Positions 9,615 through 20,371 of a DNA stretch of 64,000 nucleotides are shown piece after piece; positions within the stretch are counted from its first letter, which is position 1, and every line of letters starts with the position of its first letter. Made by a program: the position numbers and the translations under genes. A model generated the notes under the pieces. The model searched no databases. It worked only from the letters and a program-made list of their open reading frames with translations, and was not told the origin of the DNA. Origin of the DNA: Sulfopaludibacter sp963815475 (GTDB taxonomy: Bacteria > Acidobacteriota > Terriglobia > Bryobacterales > Bryobacteraceae); assembly GCA_963815475.1 (NCBI GenBank), contig CAWFHD010000003.1, positions 1,426,001 through 1,490,000 of the forward strand. Reading direction: 5' to 3'.

Positions 9615-9755
9615 AGGAGATTTTCTTTGCGGGGATTGCGCGGAGGCCTCTCGCCTCTGTTCGTCATCAGCAGGAGGCTGTCCTCGAAGCGCTGAGGAAT
9701 GGTTCCTCGGTTGTTTGGGCCGCGGCTTCTCAATGAGCGCAAAAGGGCAGGAAAA

Positions 9756-9779
9756 AGCCGGTGGCAAAGACCACCGGCT
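9756..9779 (-). terminator. Rho-independent terminator of the S9 peptidase gene
   Basis: Perfect 9-bp stem AGCCGGTGG / CCACCGGCT with a 6-base loop. Read on the minus strand it is followed by a run of T. It starts just downstream of the peptidase stop codon. The GCCGGTGG stem recurs at 18611 and 54488. Confidence 0.85.
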
Positions 9780-9783
9780 CTAC

Positions 9784-12241
9784 TTACTTGCTTCCGTTGA
9801 TGGGGGCTTCCCAGAGGAACTTATGGAGGAACGTCTCCATGCGGCCCAGCGTGTAAATCCAGCGACTGTGCAGTAGCGATTCGTGCACATCGTCCGGGAA
9901 GACGATGAGTTCGTAGTAGACGTCTCGCTGGCGCAGCAGTTGCACCAGGCCGGTCATCTGTTGGAAGGCCACATTGCGGTCATCGTCGCCCTGGATCAGT
10001 AGCACCGGCGACTTCCAGCCATCGATCGCTCCGATTGTCGACGACTTGTAGGACACCGCCGTGGGATCGAGCGAACTTCCAAACAGGTGCACGCCCGCCA
10101 GATCGACTCCGGCCTTGAAGATATCGGAGTTGCGCGCCAAGGCTTGCGACGTGAGCAGGCCGCCGTACGACAGCCCCCAAATCCCGATCTTGTTCGGATC
10201 GACGTCGGGCCGGCTCTGCAAATACTTGCCGCCTGCGACTACGTCTTGATACTCGCTGTTGCCGGCGCCTCCCGTGTTCGGCGCGGTGCGGAACGACCGG
10301 CCGTAGCCGACGCCGCTGCGGTAGTTGATGGAGAGGACGACATAGCCCTGATTCGCCAGCCACTCATTGATGCCGTAAGCCCAGTGGTAGAACTGCATGT
10401 AGTGATAGGCGGGCATCATCTGGCGCACGGGTCCGCCGTGCACAAAGACGATGGCAGGGCGACGGTCGCCGGGTTTCAAATCCTTTGGCAGGAAGAGTTG
10501 ATTGTGGATCTCGAGGCCGTCGGCGGCCTTGGTGATCACGATCTCGGGCTTCACGTGCAGGTCGGTGGGAAAACCCTTGAATGAAGTGGGAAAGACGATC
10601 TTCTGCGTGGCTGTGGCACCCTCGGAGCCAAGCTTCCACACACCCAGCGATTGCGGCATGTTCCAACTGGCGCTCAGGGTCGCTAGAAACTTGCCGGACG
10701 CGAGCGGGGCCGGGTACGTCTCGACTCCCTCGCCCGTGGTGATCTCCTCCGGAGTTCCGCCGCCCACCGGCACTGCCCAGATGTGGCGTCGTTCGATGTC
10801 CTTCGCATTGGTGCAGTAGTAAAAGGTCTTTCTGTCGGCCGAGAGCGCGATCGAAGTCTGGTTTTCGATCAGTCCGTCGGTGGTGGTGAGCAGCACGGGG
10901 CGCGCGGTTGCATCCGAGATCTTGAGCGAGTAGTAGCGCTCCCATTCATCCGCCGGCGCCGCCGGATTTACAGGGGGAGCTTCGCTTTCGGGCACCGCTG
11001 CTCCGGGCACTCCGCCGCGTCCACCTCGTCCGCCTCCGCGTCCGCCGCCCGCAAAGAACGGGAAGACGACCATATCGCCCGCCGCCAGTTGCGGGTTCGC
11101 CAGGTTCGCGACGATCGGGTCGTTCGGCTGGTTGTGCCATGTCTCCTGCGCCTCGCCGGTGGTGACGTCCCCTTCGTAGAAGGCGATGGTGTAGCCGCCT
11201 TTGAAGGTGGCCCGCATCAGGCCCGGGGAGTTGTTGACCACTGCAGGGGGAGTGACCGCGCCCTGAGTTCCACGACCGGCCGGCGCACCGGCAGCCGCCG
11301 CCTGCTGTGCCTGTGCGTTGGGCGCCCGCCTGGGCCGCGGCGTTTCTGCCACCGCGTCCACCGCCGCGCCCGGTTGGCGCCGCCGCCGTGGCCGTGCCCG
11401 GTTGCAGAGCGGGTCCATTCGGCAAACCGAGTCCGCCCGCGCCCTGTTGCGCCTGCAAACCGAACGGCAGGCCGGGCCGCCGCACAAATACCACGTGCTT
11501 GCTATCGGCCGTCCACATCGGCGTGGTGTCGAAGTCGACGCTCGGGGACATGTACTTCACGGACCGCGTGGCCACGTCGTACACCACGATGAAGCTGTGA
11601 TCGGTGCGCGTGCTGACGAACGCGATCTTGCGGCCGTCGGGCGACCACTTGGGATCGCTCTGCACGCCCCACTCGGTGATGAACGCCTTCTCCCCGCGAT
11701 CCACTTCACCGGTGGGCTTTACCGGGGTGAGCTTGGCGCGATAAATCTGGCCCGCCTTTACGAAGAGAATCGAGCTGCCATCGGGCGCGAGCTCGGGGTT
11801 GGTGGCGTCGACGACCCGCCACGCGCCGCCGACGCCGCTGGTGCGCGCCGCCCAGATAGCGTGCTCCGGCCCGTTGGGGTCGGCGGAGGGATTGGGCGCC
11901 CAGCCATCGCGATTCAGTTGCTCGCCGCGCAGGAACACCACCGTGCTGCCGTCGTCCGAGATCTTAATGGCGGACATCATGATGCCGTCGTCTTTGAGGA
12001 AGTTGGTCAGCCGCACGGGCGTGAACAGAGGCGCCGCCGCGGTGTAGGCGTTGCGCTTGCCTTCGGCGTAGTCCACCCAGGCCACTCGGTCCGCCTTGTG
12101 CGCGGAGACGACCTCCTGCGGCGAAGCCGGGCTCAGGAACTGCTGATAGAGGGGAACGGTTGGCGGAGCCGAGGAGAGTGACGTGGCGAAAAAGACTACC
12201 GCCAGGGCGGAAACAACGGAGGGACAGGTAAAGTTGCGCAT
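9784..12241 (-). pseudogene. Secreted S9 family (prolyl oligopeptidase/DPP-like) peptidase, one frameshift
   Basis: Two overlapping frames make one protein of about 817 residues. The N-terminal frame (start 12241) has a signal peptide (MRNFTCPSVVSALAVVFFA) and beta-propeller blades of the TolB/WD40 type (WSPDGRKIAFVSTRTD). The C-terminal frame, ending at 9784, is the alpha/beta hydrolase with nucleophile GLSYGG, Asp in IQGDDDRNV and His in FPDDVHESLLH. The frame changes once near 11320, in a low-complexity Gly/Ala/Gln linker (RGGRNAAAQAGA to NAQAQQAAAAG); one surplus base there would explain it. Because both halves are well conserved, a sequence error is as likely as inactivation. Expected to digest peptides outside the cytoplasm. 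Confidence 0.85.
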
Positions 12242-12319
12242 AGAGATCTCTTTATAGACAACGGGCCGGGACAGATCAGGGAGTATATCACGAGACGACG
12301 CCGCGAGCCGCGCCGGTGG

Positions 12320-13990
12320 CTACTTGCAGCGCTTACTTCTCGAAGCGGTGGAAGAAGCTCGACTCCACGTAATGGGGGCGGCCCTGGATTGTTCGGCGAC
12401 GCGGCGCGCCAGATCGCCGAGGAACGAATTGAACTGCGCCGCGGCCGCGGTATCCACGGGCTGCGAGAGATTGTCTTCGGTGGAGTGGTAGCGCTGGGCC
12501 AGCCATTGCCGCCACGCCTTGTACTCGGGCGAACTCGCGGTCCAACCGAACTTCATGGCGAGGGCAGGCACGCCGGCGAGCACGAAGCTGTATTGGTCGG
12601 TGCGGGTGAAGGAATTGCGATCCGGTTCGGGATCCACGGCGATTTCGATTTTGTGCTCGGATCCCACCGCGCGGGCATCGTCGGCCAGGGTCGACTCCAC
12701 CAGGCCCTGAACGTGCAGCTTCTTCAAGGCGAAGATCGGCATGAACATGTCCATATTCAGGTCGGCCACGATTGCCGTTTCGGGGACGGTGGGGCGGCCG
12801 GCAAAGTAGCGGGAACCGAGAAGGCCTTTCTCTTCGCCGGTAAAGATGACAAACAGCATGGAGCGCTTGGGACGCTGCGGATTCTTCGCGAACGCCTTGG
12901 CGATTTCGATGACGGAGGCGACGCCGGAAGCGTCGTCCATGGCGCCGGGGTAGATGGTGCGGCCGTTGATGGGCGCGCCGATACCGAGATGGTCCAGGTG
13001 GGCCGAGACGAGCACATACTCGTTCTTCAACGCGGGGTCGGAGCCTTCCAGTTTGGCGACGATGTTGGGGGACTCGACCTTGCTGTTCTGCGTCACCACG
13101 GTAGCCGTGAGATTCTTCTTCAGGTCAAAGCGTGGCAGAGGCTTCTGTGCGTCGGCGAGGGCCAGGAGTTCGGCGAAGGTGTGGCCTGTGCCTTCGAATA
13201 GTTTCTCCGCTTCGGCGGGGTTGAAGGTGGCGGAGAACATGGTGTGATGCAAGTCGGCGAGGGCCGGGTGGCGCGCGGCGACGGCGGCATCTTTGGGATC
13301 GGCGGCCAGGCGCATGCCGGGTTGGGAGGCGCTGCTGGCCACGCGATCCCACGGAAAATCCATCGACTTGGGCGTGGGGATACTGATGGAGCCGACCGCG
13401 CCGGCGTCGGCAAGAGCGTGCGCCAGAGGCGAGGTGCGGGCGAAGGACTTGAGCGCGCCGGGCAGGTCGGCGGGACCGCCGTTGATGAAGACGGCGATCT
13501 TGCTTTTCAGGGACGCGAGGGGCAACTCGGGGGAATCGAAATCGTCGTATTTGGCTTCGGGCAGGTGAAGGCCGTAGCCGATGAAGACCAGGGGGGCGGT
13601 GATGGACTTCGGCTGCGTGCCGCGAGAACCCAGCATTGCGTCGCGCCCGAGCACCAGAGGCGCATTGCGGCCGTCGACCGACAGGGCCATGGAGGACTTG
13701 TCGGCGATCACGCGGGTGACATCGAACTTGACGGGCTGATAGTAGCCATCGACGCCGGCCGGCTTCAGGCCCGCGGAGTCGAACTGCGAGACCACATATT
13801 TGGCGGCGCGCAGGTAGCCGTCGGAGCCGGTGATGCGGCCCTGCATGCTGTCGTCGGCGAGAGCTTTGATGTGCGCCCACCAAGCTTCGCCGGCGGCCTG
13901 GTCGGCGGGCGTGACGGGTCGGCCTTGCGCCAGGAGGTGCGGGGCGAAGACCAGGAAAGCGAGCAATGTCGCGGGGGCGGTTCGGGGCAT
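12320..13990 (-). CDS. Secreted M28 family zinc peptidase, C-terminus probably frame-shifted
   Basis: 556 residues as read. Signal peptide at the start (MPRTAPATLLAFLVFAPHLLAQ), a GGAG site 8 bases upstream, then a PA-type inserted domain and the M28 catalytic domain. Metal ligands appear in order: H in VSAHLDHLG, D in GAMDDASGV, the EE pair in TGEEKGLLGS, D in ADLNMDMF and H in QRYHSTEDN. The last 15 or so residues are Ser/Arg-rich and atypical. Another frame ends RPHYVESSFFHRFEK and stops near 12337, which looks like the natural C-terminus, so one base seems missing near 12380. The enzyme core is not affected. Likely an aminopeptidase or carboxypeptidase acting on exported peptides. Confidence 0.88.
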   Translation of the reverse strand: MPRTAPATLLAFLVFAPHLLAQGRPVTPADQAAGEAWWAHIKALADDSMQGRITGSDGYLRAAKYVVSQFDSAGLKPAGVDGYYQPVKFDVTRVIADKSSMALSVDGRNAPLVLGRDAMLGSRGTQPKSITAPLVFIGYGLHLPEAKYDDFDSPELPLASLKSKIAVFINGGPADLPGALKSFARTSPLAHALADAGAVGSISIPTPKSMDFPWDRVASSASQPGMRLAADPKDAAVAARHPALADLHHTMFSATFNPAEAEKLFEGTGHTFAELLALADAQKPLPRFDLKKNLTATVVTQNSKVESPNIVAKLEGSDPALKNEYVLVSAHLDHLGIGAPINGRTIYPGAMDDASGVASVIEIAKAFAKNPQRPKRSMLFVIFTGEEKGLLGSRYFAGRPTVPETAIVADLNMDMFMPIFALKKLHVQGLVESTLADDARAVGSEHKIEIAVDPEPDRNSFTRTDQYSFVLAGVPALAMKFGWTASSPEYKAWRQWLAQRYHSTEDNLSQPVDTAAAAQFNSFLGDLARRVAEQSRAAPITWSRASSTASRSKRCK

Positions 13991-14050
13991 AGCGTTACTC
14001 CGATCGAATCTGATGATATCGCAGGGAGACGAAATGCGTTCAGTCGAAAT

Positions 14051-14094
14051 ACCGGTCCGAGCTTCGCTCGGATTGGCAGGCGAAAGCGCCTACC
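14051..14094. repeat. 44-bp two-hairpin intergenic repeat, copy 2
   Basis: Second copy of the element at 8484. It abuts the TAG stop codon of the aconitase gene (14095-14097), so it would lie at the 3' end of that transcript. Confidence 0.8.
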
Positions 14095-16756
14095 CTACCC
14101 TGCCAGTTGCCGGAGCACGTAGGGCAGGATTCCGCCATTGCGGTAGTATTCCACTTCCTGCGGCGTATCGACTCGCACCAGCACCGGGAAGGTGATCTCG
14201 ACTCCGTTGTCGGCGACCGCGCGGACCTTGGCCTGGCGGCCTCCTCCATTCAGCGCCGACTTTACGCCTTCGATGTGGAAGGTTTCCTTGCCCGTGAGGT
14301 TGAGGCTGGCGGCGCTTTGGCCTTCGGCGAATTGCAGCGGGCAGCACTCCCATGCCGACCAGATTGGTGCGATGGATGCGCTCGAAGCTTTCGGCGATCA
14401 CGGCGCGGACTCCCAGTAGCATGACGCCCTTCGCCGCCCAATCGCGCGACGAGCCGGAGCCGTATTCTTTGCCGGCGAGGATCATCAGCGGCACGCCTTC
14501 CTGCTGGTACTTCATGGAGGCGTCGTAGATGTACATCTGCTCGCCATCGGGCAGGTGGACGCGTCCAGCTGCCTTCCGTGCCGGGCGCGAGCTGATTGCG
14601 CAGGCGGATGTTGGCCAGCGTTCCGCGCACCATCACTTCGTGATTGCCGCGGCGCGCGCCATAGGAATTGAAGTCCTTGGGTTGCACGCCCTGCGCGATC
14701 AGGTACTTGCCGGCGGGGCTGTCCTTGGCGATGTTGCCCGCGGGCGAGATGTGGTCGGTGGTGACGGAATCGCCGAGCATGGCCAGGACGCGCATGCCGT
14801 TGAGGTCGTTGATAGAGGTGGCGGGGTCCACCATGTGGTCGAAGTACGGCGGCTTCTTGATGTAGGTGGAGTCGGTCGTCCCACTCGAAGATGCTCGCCG
14901 GTGGGGACGGGCATGGTGCTGCCAGTTGTTGATCGCCATCGAAGGCGTGCTCGTATTCGTGCTGGAACATGCCGGCGATTGATGGCGGCGCGGACGGTCG
15001 CGCACTTCTTCGGTTGGTGGGCCAGATGTCGCGCAGGTAGACCGGCTTGCCGGCGGGATCGTTGCCGAGCGGGTCGTTGTGCGAGATCGATATCGACCGT
15101 GCCGGCGAGCGCGTAGGCGACTACCAGCGGCGGCGAGGCCAGGTAGTTGGCCTTCACCTGCGCGATTGATGCGGCCTTCGAAATTGCGGTTGCCACTGAG
15201 CACGGCCGCCACGACGAGTTTTTCCTGTCTGCACGGCTTCCGCCACGGGTTCGGGCAGAGGGCCGCTGTTGCCGATACACGTGGTGCAGCCGATAGCCCA
15301 CCAGGTGGAAATTCAGCTGCTCCAGGTAGGGATCAGGCCGGCTGCCTTGTAGTAATCCATCACCACTTTGGAGCCGGGCGCGAGACTGGTCTTGACCCAG
15401 GGCTTCGACTTGAGACCGCGCTCCACCGCCTTCTTGGCCAGCAGGCCGGCGGCGAGCATCACCGAGGGATTCGAGGTGTTGGTGCAACTGGTGATGGCGG
15501 CGATGACGACAGCGCCGTTCGAGAACTGGACCGACTCGTCGCCGATGGTGGCGGTGGCGGTTTTGGGCAGTTCCTGGAAGGCGTCGTGGAAGTTCTTCCT
15601 CACGCCGGGGAGTTCCACGCGATCCTGCGGGCGCTTGGGACCGGCCATGGACGGCGTGACGGTGGCGAGATCGAGTTCGACAGCGTGTCGGCGTAGACGG
15701 GATCGGGCGTTTGGTCGGTGCGGAAGATGCCCTGCTCCTTGGTATACGCCTCGACGAGCGCGACCGTGCGTCGCGATTGGTGAAGGCAAGGTAGTCGAGC
15801 GTTTCCTGGTCGACGGGGAAGAAGCCCATGGTCGCGCCATACTCAGGGGCCATGTTGGCGACGGTGGCGCGGTCGGCGAGGCTGAAAGGGCGCTCAAGCC
15901 GGGGCCATAGAACTCGACGAACTTGCCGACGACGCCCTTCTTGCGCAGCATTTGTGTGATGGTGAGGACCAGGTCGGTGGCGGTGCAGCCTTCGGGAAGG
16001 CGGCCGTGCAGTTTGAAACCGACCACCGGCGGCAGCAGCATGGAGATCGGCTGGCCGAGCATGCAGGCTTCGGCTTCGATGCCGCCGACGCCCCATCCGA
16101 GCACGCCGAGCCCGTTAATCATGGTGGTGTGGGAATCGGTGCCGACCAGGGTAGTCGGGGTAGGCCATGCGTGCCGGAGACGGAAGACCACCGAGGCGAG
16201 GTACTCCAGGTTGACCTGGTGGACGATGCCGGTATCGGGCGGAACCACGCGGAAATTGCGGAAGGCTGTCTGGCCCCAACGCAGGAGCATGTAGCGCTCG
16301 CGATTGCGCTGGAATTCGAGGAGGGCGTTGATGTCGAAGGCGCCCGAGGTGCCGAAGCTGTCCACCTGCACGGAGTGGTCGATCACGAGGTCGGCGGGCA
16401 TGCAGGGGATTGGCGCGGCTGGGGTCGGCGCCCATGGCGGAAAGGGCGTCGCGCATGGCGGCGAGGTCGACGACGCAGGGTACGCCGGTGAAGTCCTGCA
16501 GGAGGACTCGTGCGGGCATGAAGCTGATTTCCTTGTCCTGGCTGGCGACGCCGCGGGCGACGTACTCGACGTCGGCGGCGGAGACGCGTTTGCCATCCTC
16601 GCAGCGAAGGAGATTTTCGAGCAGGATTCGGGTGGAAACGGGCAGCTTGGAGGGGTCGCCGATGCCCGATTCGTGGAGGCGGGCGAGGCGGAAATAGTCA
16701 TATTCAGTAGCGCCTACACGCAGCTTCGACGCTGCGCCAAAAGTGTTTTTTCCCAT
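14095..16756 (-). pseudogene. acnA: Aconitate hydratase (AcnA type), reading frame broken many times
   Basis: Interconverts citrate and isocitrate in the TCA cycle using a 4Fe-4S cluster. No single frame covers it, but following the homology from MGKNTFGAASKL (start 16756) to LPYVLRQLAG and TAG at 14095 gives a nearly complete AcnA of about 885 residues. Cluster and active-site motifs are intact piece by piece: ITSCTNTSNPSVML, GCTTCIGNSGPL, FNSYGARRGNHEVM and AGKEYGSGSSRDW. At least fifteen one-base shifts are needed, for example near 16402, 15880, 15765, 15683, 15332, 15293, 15168, 15012, 14985 and four in 14885-14940. Between shifts the protein is highly conserved and shows no stop codons, which argues for sequence error rather than old decay. 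An ATG at 16774 is an alternative start. Confidence 0.85.
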
Positions 16757-16886
16757 TGTTTTCCATTGTGTCATATCGGGGACGAGCGGCGCGCCAAACG
16801 CCGCCATAAAGGTCTGTGGGACTGACGCCGATATAGTGTATGTGGCCGCTTATGTTTCCGGTAGTTCGGCGGGCAGTCCGTCATCC

Positions 16887-18596
16887 ATGGCAGAGTCGCG
16901 AGCGCGACTGATCGCCCTGGTGCGGAATTTCGACCGCGATGCCAACGGCAGCCGAAAAGCGATCCGTGAACTGCTGGAGAGCGACCCGGAAGCCTTCTAC
17001 TGCGGGGCCGTGGCGATTCTGAAGGGACACGACGATTCGCGCGCCTCGCAATTCCTGATTGCCATGCTGGTGGCTTACGACCTGTTGTGGCGAGCCCTAT
17101 GCGATCCGGCCTTCACACAGGCGCAGGCCATGGAACTGGCACGGTCGGCAGCGAGCGTCGATCCTATGACCGACGTCGCGCTGGCCAAACGTCTGGCGGA
17201 TAGCGCGACCTCTGACGATGCGGGCATACGGCCGGATGACGCCAGCCGGGTGATGGAAATCCTGTCTGAGATTTCCGATGGCAGTCGGATTCAATCGTCT
17301 TTAATGCGGTTGCTGCGCCACTCGAACCCGTACGTGCGTTCGAAGGCGGTCAAGCTGGTCGGGCGAGGCAGCGGCAGCGTCAAATGGGTGCGGAGCCGGC
17401 TGACGGAGTCGGATCCGCGCATTCGCGCCAACGCTGTGGAAGCCCTTTGGGGAACGGACAGTGAAGAAGCGCGCGAGTTGCTCATAACCGCCACTCGCGA
17501 CGGGAATAATCGCGTGGCAGGCAACGCGCTGCTGGCGCTTTACCTCTTGGGTGACACGTCAGTGATTCCGGAACTGTTGAAGATGACTGATCACGGATCG
17601 GCACTGTTCCGTTCGAGCGCGGCCTGGGTGATGGGTGAGACCGGCGATCCGCGCTTTGCCGAATCGCTGGCCCGAATGCTGCGGGAGCCGAACGCGGCGC
17701 TACGAGGCCGCGCCATGACGTCATTGGGCAAGATCAAGGCGGCGATGGCACGGTTACGGCTTGGGCCGGAGTGGCTGGCCACCGGGATGATGTTGGAGTG
17801 TGACCCGCAGAAGCTATTTCGCAAGCTGCAACTGGCGATTACCTCGGAAGACGGCGGGGAGCATCACAAGGTTCTGCCGACGCAGTTTCTGCTCACCGAA
17901 GACGGGAAGCAGGTGCTGAATTACAAGGTGACGGAGCGGCAGGCGCCCGATGCCATGTCGGTGATCTTCGTGTTCCCTCGCAATGGCGTGCCGGGGAGTT
18001 CTGCTTGGACGCGCGGCGCCTTATCCTGCCGCGGCTGGAAGCGCACGTCCGACATGTGGGCAGTGCAGACGTACATCGCGTCGCAGTTCGCCGAAGGGGA
18101 AGCCGTGAGCAGCGCAGAGGATGCGCTGCCGCACTATTCGGCAAACCCCGAAACGATCACCGCCGCGCTGAGCACTCCGCCGCCGCGGACGGGTTGCGTG
18201 GATTTGTGGAAGTCGGTGTGGAATATCGTGCGGGCCGACCAGCAGCCGCCGCGGGGACGCCGGCATATCATTCTGTTCAGCGACGAGCCGCCAGATCGCA
18301 CCCCCGGCGACGGGCTGTTGCGAGCGGTCAGCGCGTCACGCACGCTGGTGCAGGTCATTTCTACCGTGCCTGATGCGACGCTCGAACGATTCAGCCGGCG
18401 GGTAGGCGGAGGGTTCAAGGTAGCGGACTCGGAGGAAGCGGTGGCTCGGGAGATCTCGATGGCTTACCTGAATTTGCTGGCGCGCTATGAGATCTGCTAT
18501 GCCCCGCCAGGCGCCGGAGCGGTTGAGTTAAAGGTCCGGATCAGCAGTCCGGGTGGATGGGCGGCGATCAGTCTGGCGTTACCGTCGGGCGGGTGA
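16887..18596 (+). CDS. HEAT-repeat protein with VWA-like C-terminal region
   Basis: About 569 residues from the ATG at 16887. The frame is open to 16743, and GTG codons at 16836 and 16842 are alternatives; no start has a clear ribosome binding site. Residues about 120-290 form HEAT-like repeats (NPYVRSKAVKLVGRG, DPRIRANAVEALWG, FRSSAAWVMGETGDPRF). The C-terminal part has a strand/helix pattern resembling the acidobacterial VWFA-related family TIGR03436 (FLLTEDGKQVLNYKVTE, RRHIILFSDEP), but the metal-site residues are not clear. It is divergent from acnA and convergent with the aminopeptidase gene. Probably a protein-binding scaffold; function unknown. Confidence 0.65.
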   Translation: MAESRARLIALVRNFDRDANGSRKAIRELLESDPEAFYCGAVAILKGHDDSRASQFLIAMLVAYDLLWRALCDPAFTQAQAMELARSAASVDPMTDVALAKRLADSATSDDAGIRPDDASRVMEILSEISDGSRIQSSLMRLLRHSNPYVRSKAVKLVGRGSGSVKWVRSRLTESDPRIRANAVEALWGTDSEEARELLITATRDGNNRVAGNALLALYLLGDTSVIPELLKMTDHGSALFRSSAAWVMGETGDPRFAESLARMLREPNAALRGRAMTSLGKIKAAMARLRLGPEWLATGMMLECDPQKLFRKLQLAITSEDGGEHHKVLPTQFLLTEDGKQVLNYKVTERQAPDAMSVIFVFPRNGVPGSSAWTRGALSCRGWKRTSDMWAVQTYIASQFAEGEAVSSAEDALPHYSANPETITAALSTPPPRTGCVDLWKSVWNIVRADQQPPRGRRHIILFSDEPPDRTPGDGLLRAVSASRTLVQVISTVPDATLERFSRRVGGGFKVADSEEAVAREISMAYLNLLARYEICYAPPGAGAVELKVRISSPGGWAAISLALPSGG

Positions 18597-18610
18597 TGTT
18601 TGCTCAAGAA

Positions 18611-18633
18611 GGCCGGTGGCAAGACCACCAGCC
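18611..18633. terminator. Stem-loop between convergent genes
   Basis: GGCCGGTGG / CCACCAGCC with a 5-base loop, one wobble pair on the minus-strand RNA. It lies between the stop codons at 18596 and 18645, so it may serve both. The T-run is weak. Same stem family as 9756-9779. Confidence 0.6.
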
Positions 18634-18644
18634 CCACCGAATTC

Positions 18645-20093
18645 CTAATCTTTCCATTCCATCGCGAGGCGGACCAGGGTTCGGACGGGCATGCCCGTGG
18701 GGCCTTTGGCGGAGTAGGGCTTGGAATCGTCCAGATAGGCAGTGCCGGCGATATCGAGATGGACCCAGGGGGTCTCGGCGACGAACTCTTTGAGGAACAT
18801 AGCGGCGGTGACGGCGCCGCCCCAGCGGCCGCCGATGTTGCCCAGGTCGGCAAACGCGCTCTTGAGGTACTCCTTGTAATCGTCTTCGAGAGGCATGGGC
18901 CACATGCGCTCGCCTTCGGATTTGGCGGCCTGTAGAACGCGGTCGCGCATGGCGTCGTTATTGGAGAAGAGGCCCACGTTCAGGTGGCCGAGCGCCACTA
19001 CGATGGCGCCCGTCAGCGTGGCAGCGTCCACCAGATGGGTGCAGCCCTGCTGCCGCGCATAAACCAGGGCATCGGCGAGAATCAGGCGGCCTTCGGCATC
19101 GGTATTGAGGACCTCGATAGTGGTGCCGTTCATCGCCTTCACGATGTCGCCGGGACGTTGGGCTTTGCTGCCCGGCATATTCTCGACGCATGGAATCAGC
19201 GCCGTCACAGGGATCGCGGGCTTCAACTGAGCGATGGCGCGCATGGCTCCGATCATGGCGGCGCCGCCGCACATGTCGTACTTCATCTTCTCCATGCCCT
19301 CGGCCGGCTTGATGGAGATGCCACCGGTGTCGAAGGTGACGCCTTTGCCGACCAGTCCAAGATGCGCCTTTCCAGAGGGCTTGGCGGGTTTGTAGCGAAT
19401 TACGATGAGCGCCGGGGGCTCGGCGCTACCCTGCGAGACGCCCAATAGCGCGCCCATTCCCAGTTTCTCCATGGCAGCCTGGTCGAGCACCTCGCAAGCC
19501 AGGCCGTAGTCGGCTGCCATTCTCTGCGCGGCGGCCGCCATTTTGGAGGGTGTCAGCAGGTTGGCGGGCTCGTTGGCCAGTTCCCGGGAGAAGTTTTGCG
19601 CCTCGGCGAGAATTCGGCCCCGGCTGACGGCCTCTTTCAACCCGGCCGAAGCGCCCACCACGGTGAAAGAGTCCACCGACTTTTTGTCGTCGCATGTCTT
19701 GAGACGGTCCGGTTCGTAATCGCCCAAAATGGCGCCCTCGACGGCGGCTGAGGCAAAATCGGGACCAGGAAATTCCGGATCGAGCGCAAATGCGATCTTT
19801 TTCACAGACTTCGCCTTGAGGTGGCGAACCGCAGCAGCGACCATCTTGCGAAGCTCGCCGGCGGTAAACTTCTCCGATTTCCCTGCCCCGATGAGCAGCA
19901 CCCGACGGGCGGCCACCCCGGGCACATGATGAAGGAGGGTAATTTCGAGGGGCTTTCCGGCAATTTCACCGGAATCGGACAAGTCGGCTGCGCCGAAGCG
20001 CGTTTCTTTTCGGGCTTCGAAGACCGAAACGATCAAAGCGTCGGTCTTTACCCCCTCAATGGGTGTGGTCTCGCTGGTTATGTTCATCATCAT
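18645..20093 (-). CDS. pepA: Leucyl aminopeptidase (M17), cytosolic
   Basis: 482 residues, the usual length. Releases N-terminal amino acids from peptides in the cytosol using two metal ions, usually as a hexamer. The M17 signature NTDAEGRL is present, as are the metal and active-site segments GKGVTFDTGGISIKP, KYDMCGGAAM and DAATLTGAIVVALG. The N-terminal domain (about 1-160) is the less conserved macro-like domain. Three consecutive ATG codons (20093, 20090, 20087) are possible starts and none has a well-spaced ribosome binding site. It is followed by the stem-loop at 18611. Confidence 0.95.
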   Translation of the reverse strand: MMMNITSETTPIEGVKTDALIVSVFEARKETRFGAADLSDSGEIAGKPLEITLLHHVPGVAARRVLLIGAGKSEKFTAGELRKMVAAAVRHLKAKSVKKIAFALDPEFPGPDFASAAVEGAILGDYEPDRLKTCDDKKSVDSFTVVGASAGLKEAVSRGRILAEAQNFSRELANEPANLLTPSKMAAAAQRMAADYGLACEVLDQAAMEKLGMGALLGVSQGSAEPPALIVIRYKPAKPSGKAHLGLVGKGVTFDTGGISIKPAEGMEKMKYDMCGGAAMIGAMRAIAQLKPAIPVTALIPCVENMPGSKAQRPGDIVKAMNGTTIEVLNTDAEGRLILADALVYARQQGCTHLVDAATLTGAIVVALGHLNVGLFSNNDAMRDRVLQAAKSEGERMWPMPLEDDYKEYLKSAFADLGNIGGRWGGAVTAAMFLKEFVAETPWVHLDIAGTAYLDDSKPYSAKGPTGMPVRTLVRLAMEWKD

Positions 20094-20371
20094 GATTTTG
20101 ACCGACTTTCTCCCCAGACTGCAAATTTCTGCCCCCCTTAACGGGGGTAAATTCCATTATTGGAATCCCACGGACTTGCGGGGTAAACCGGACACCCATG
20201 TATGTTGTTGTTTTTACAGGCGCTGAGAAACATTCTGTGGTACACTTCTTGCTGTGGACCCTGCGTGCGGTTTTTCCAAAACCTGTAACGCTCAGGAAGT
20301 CGCGAACGTCCCTTATTTGGACATAGAGACGGACGTGACGCTCCCCTCAGCGGGGAGCTGGTGGTTTTAAG

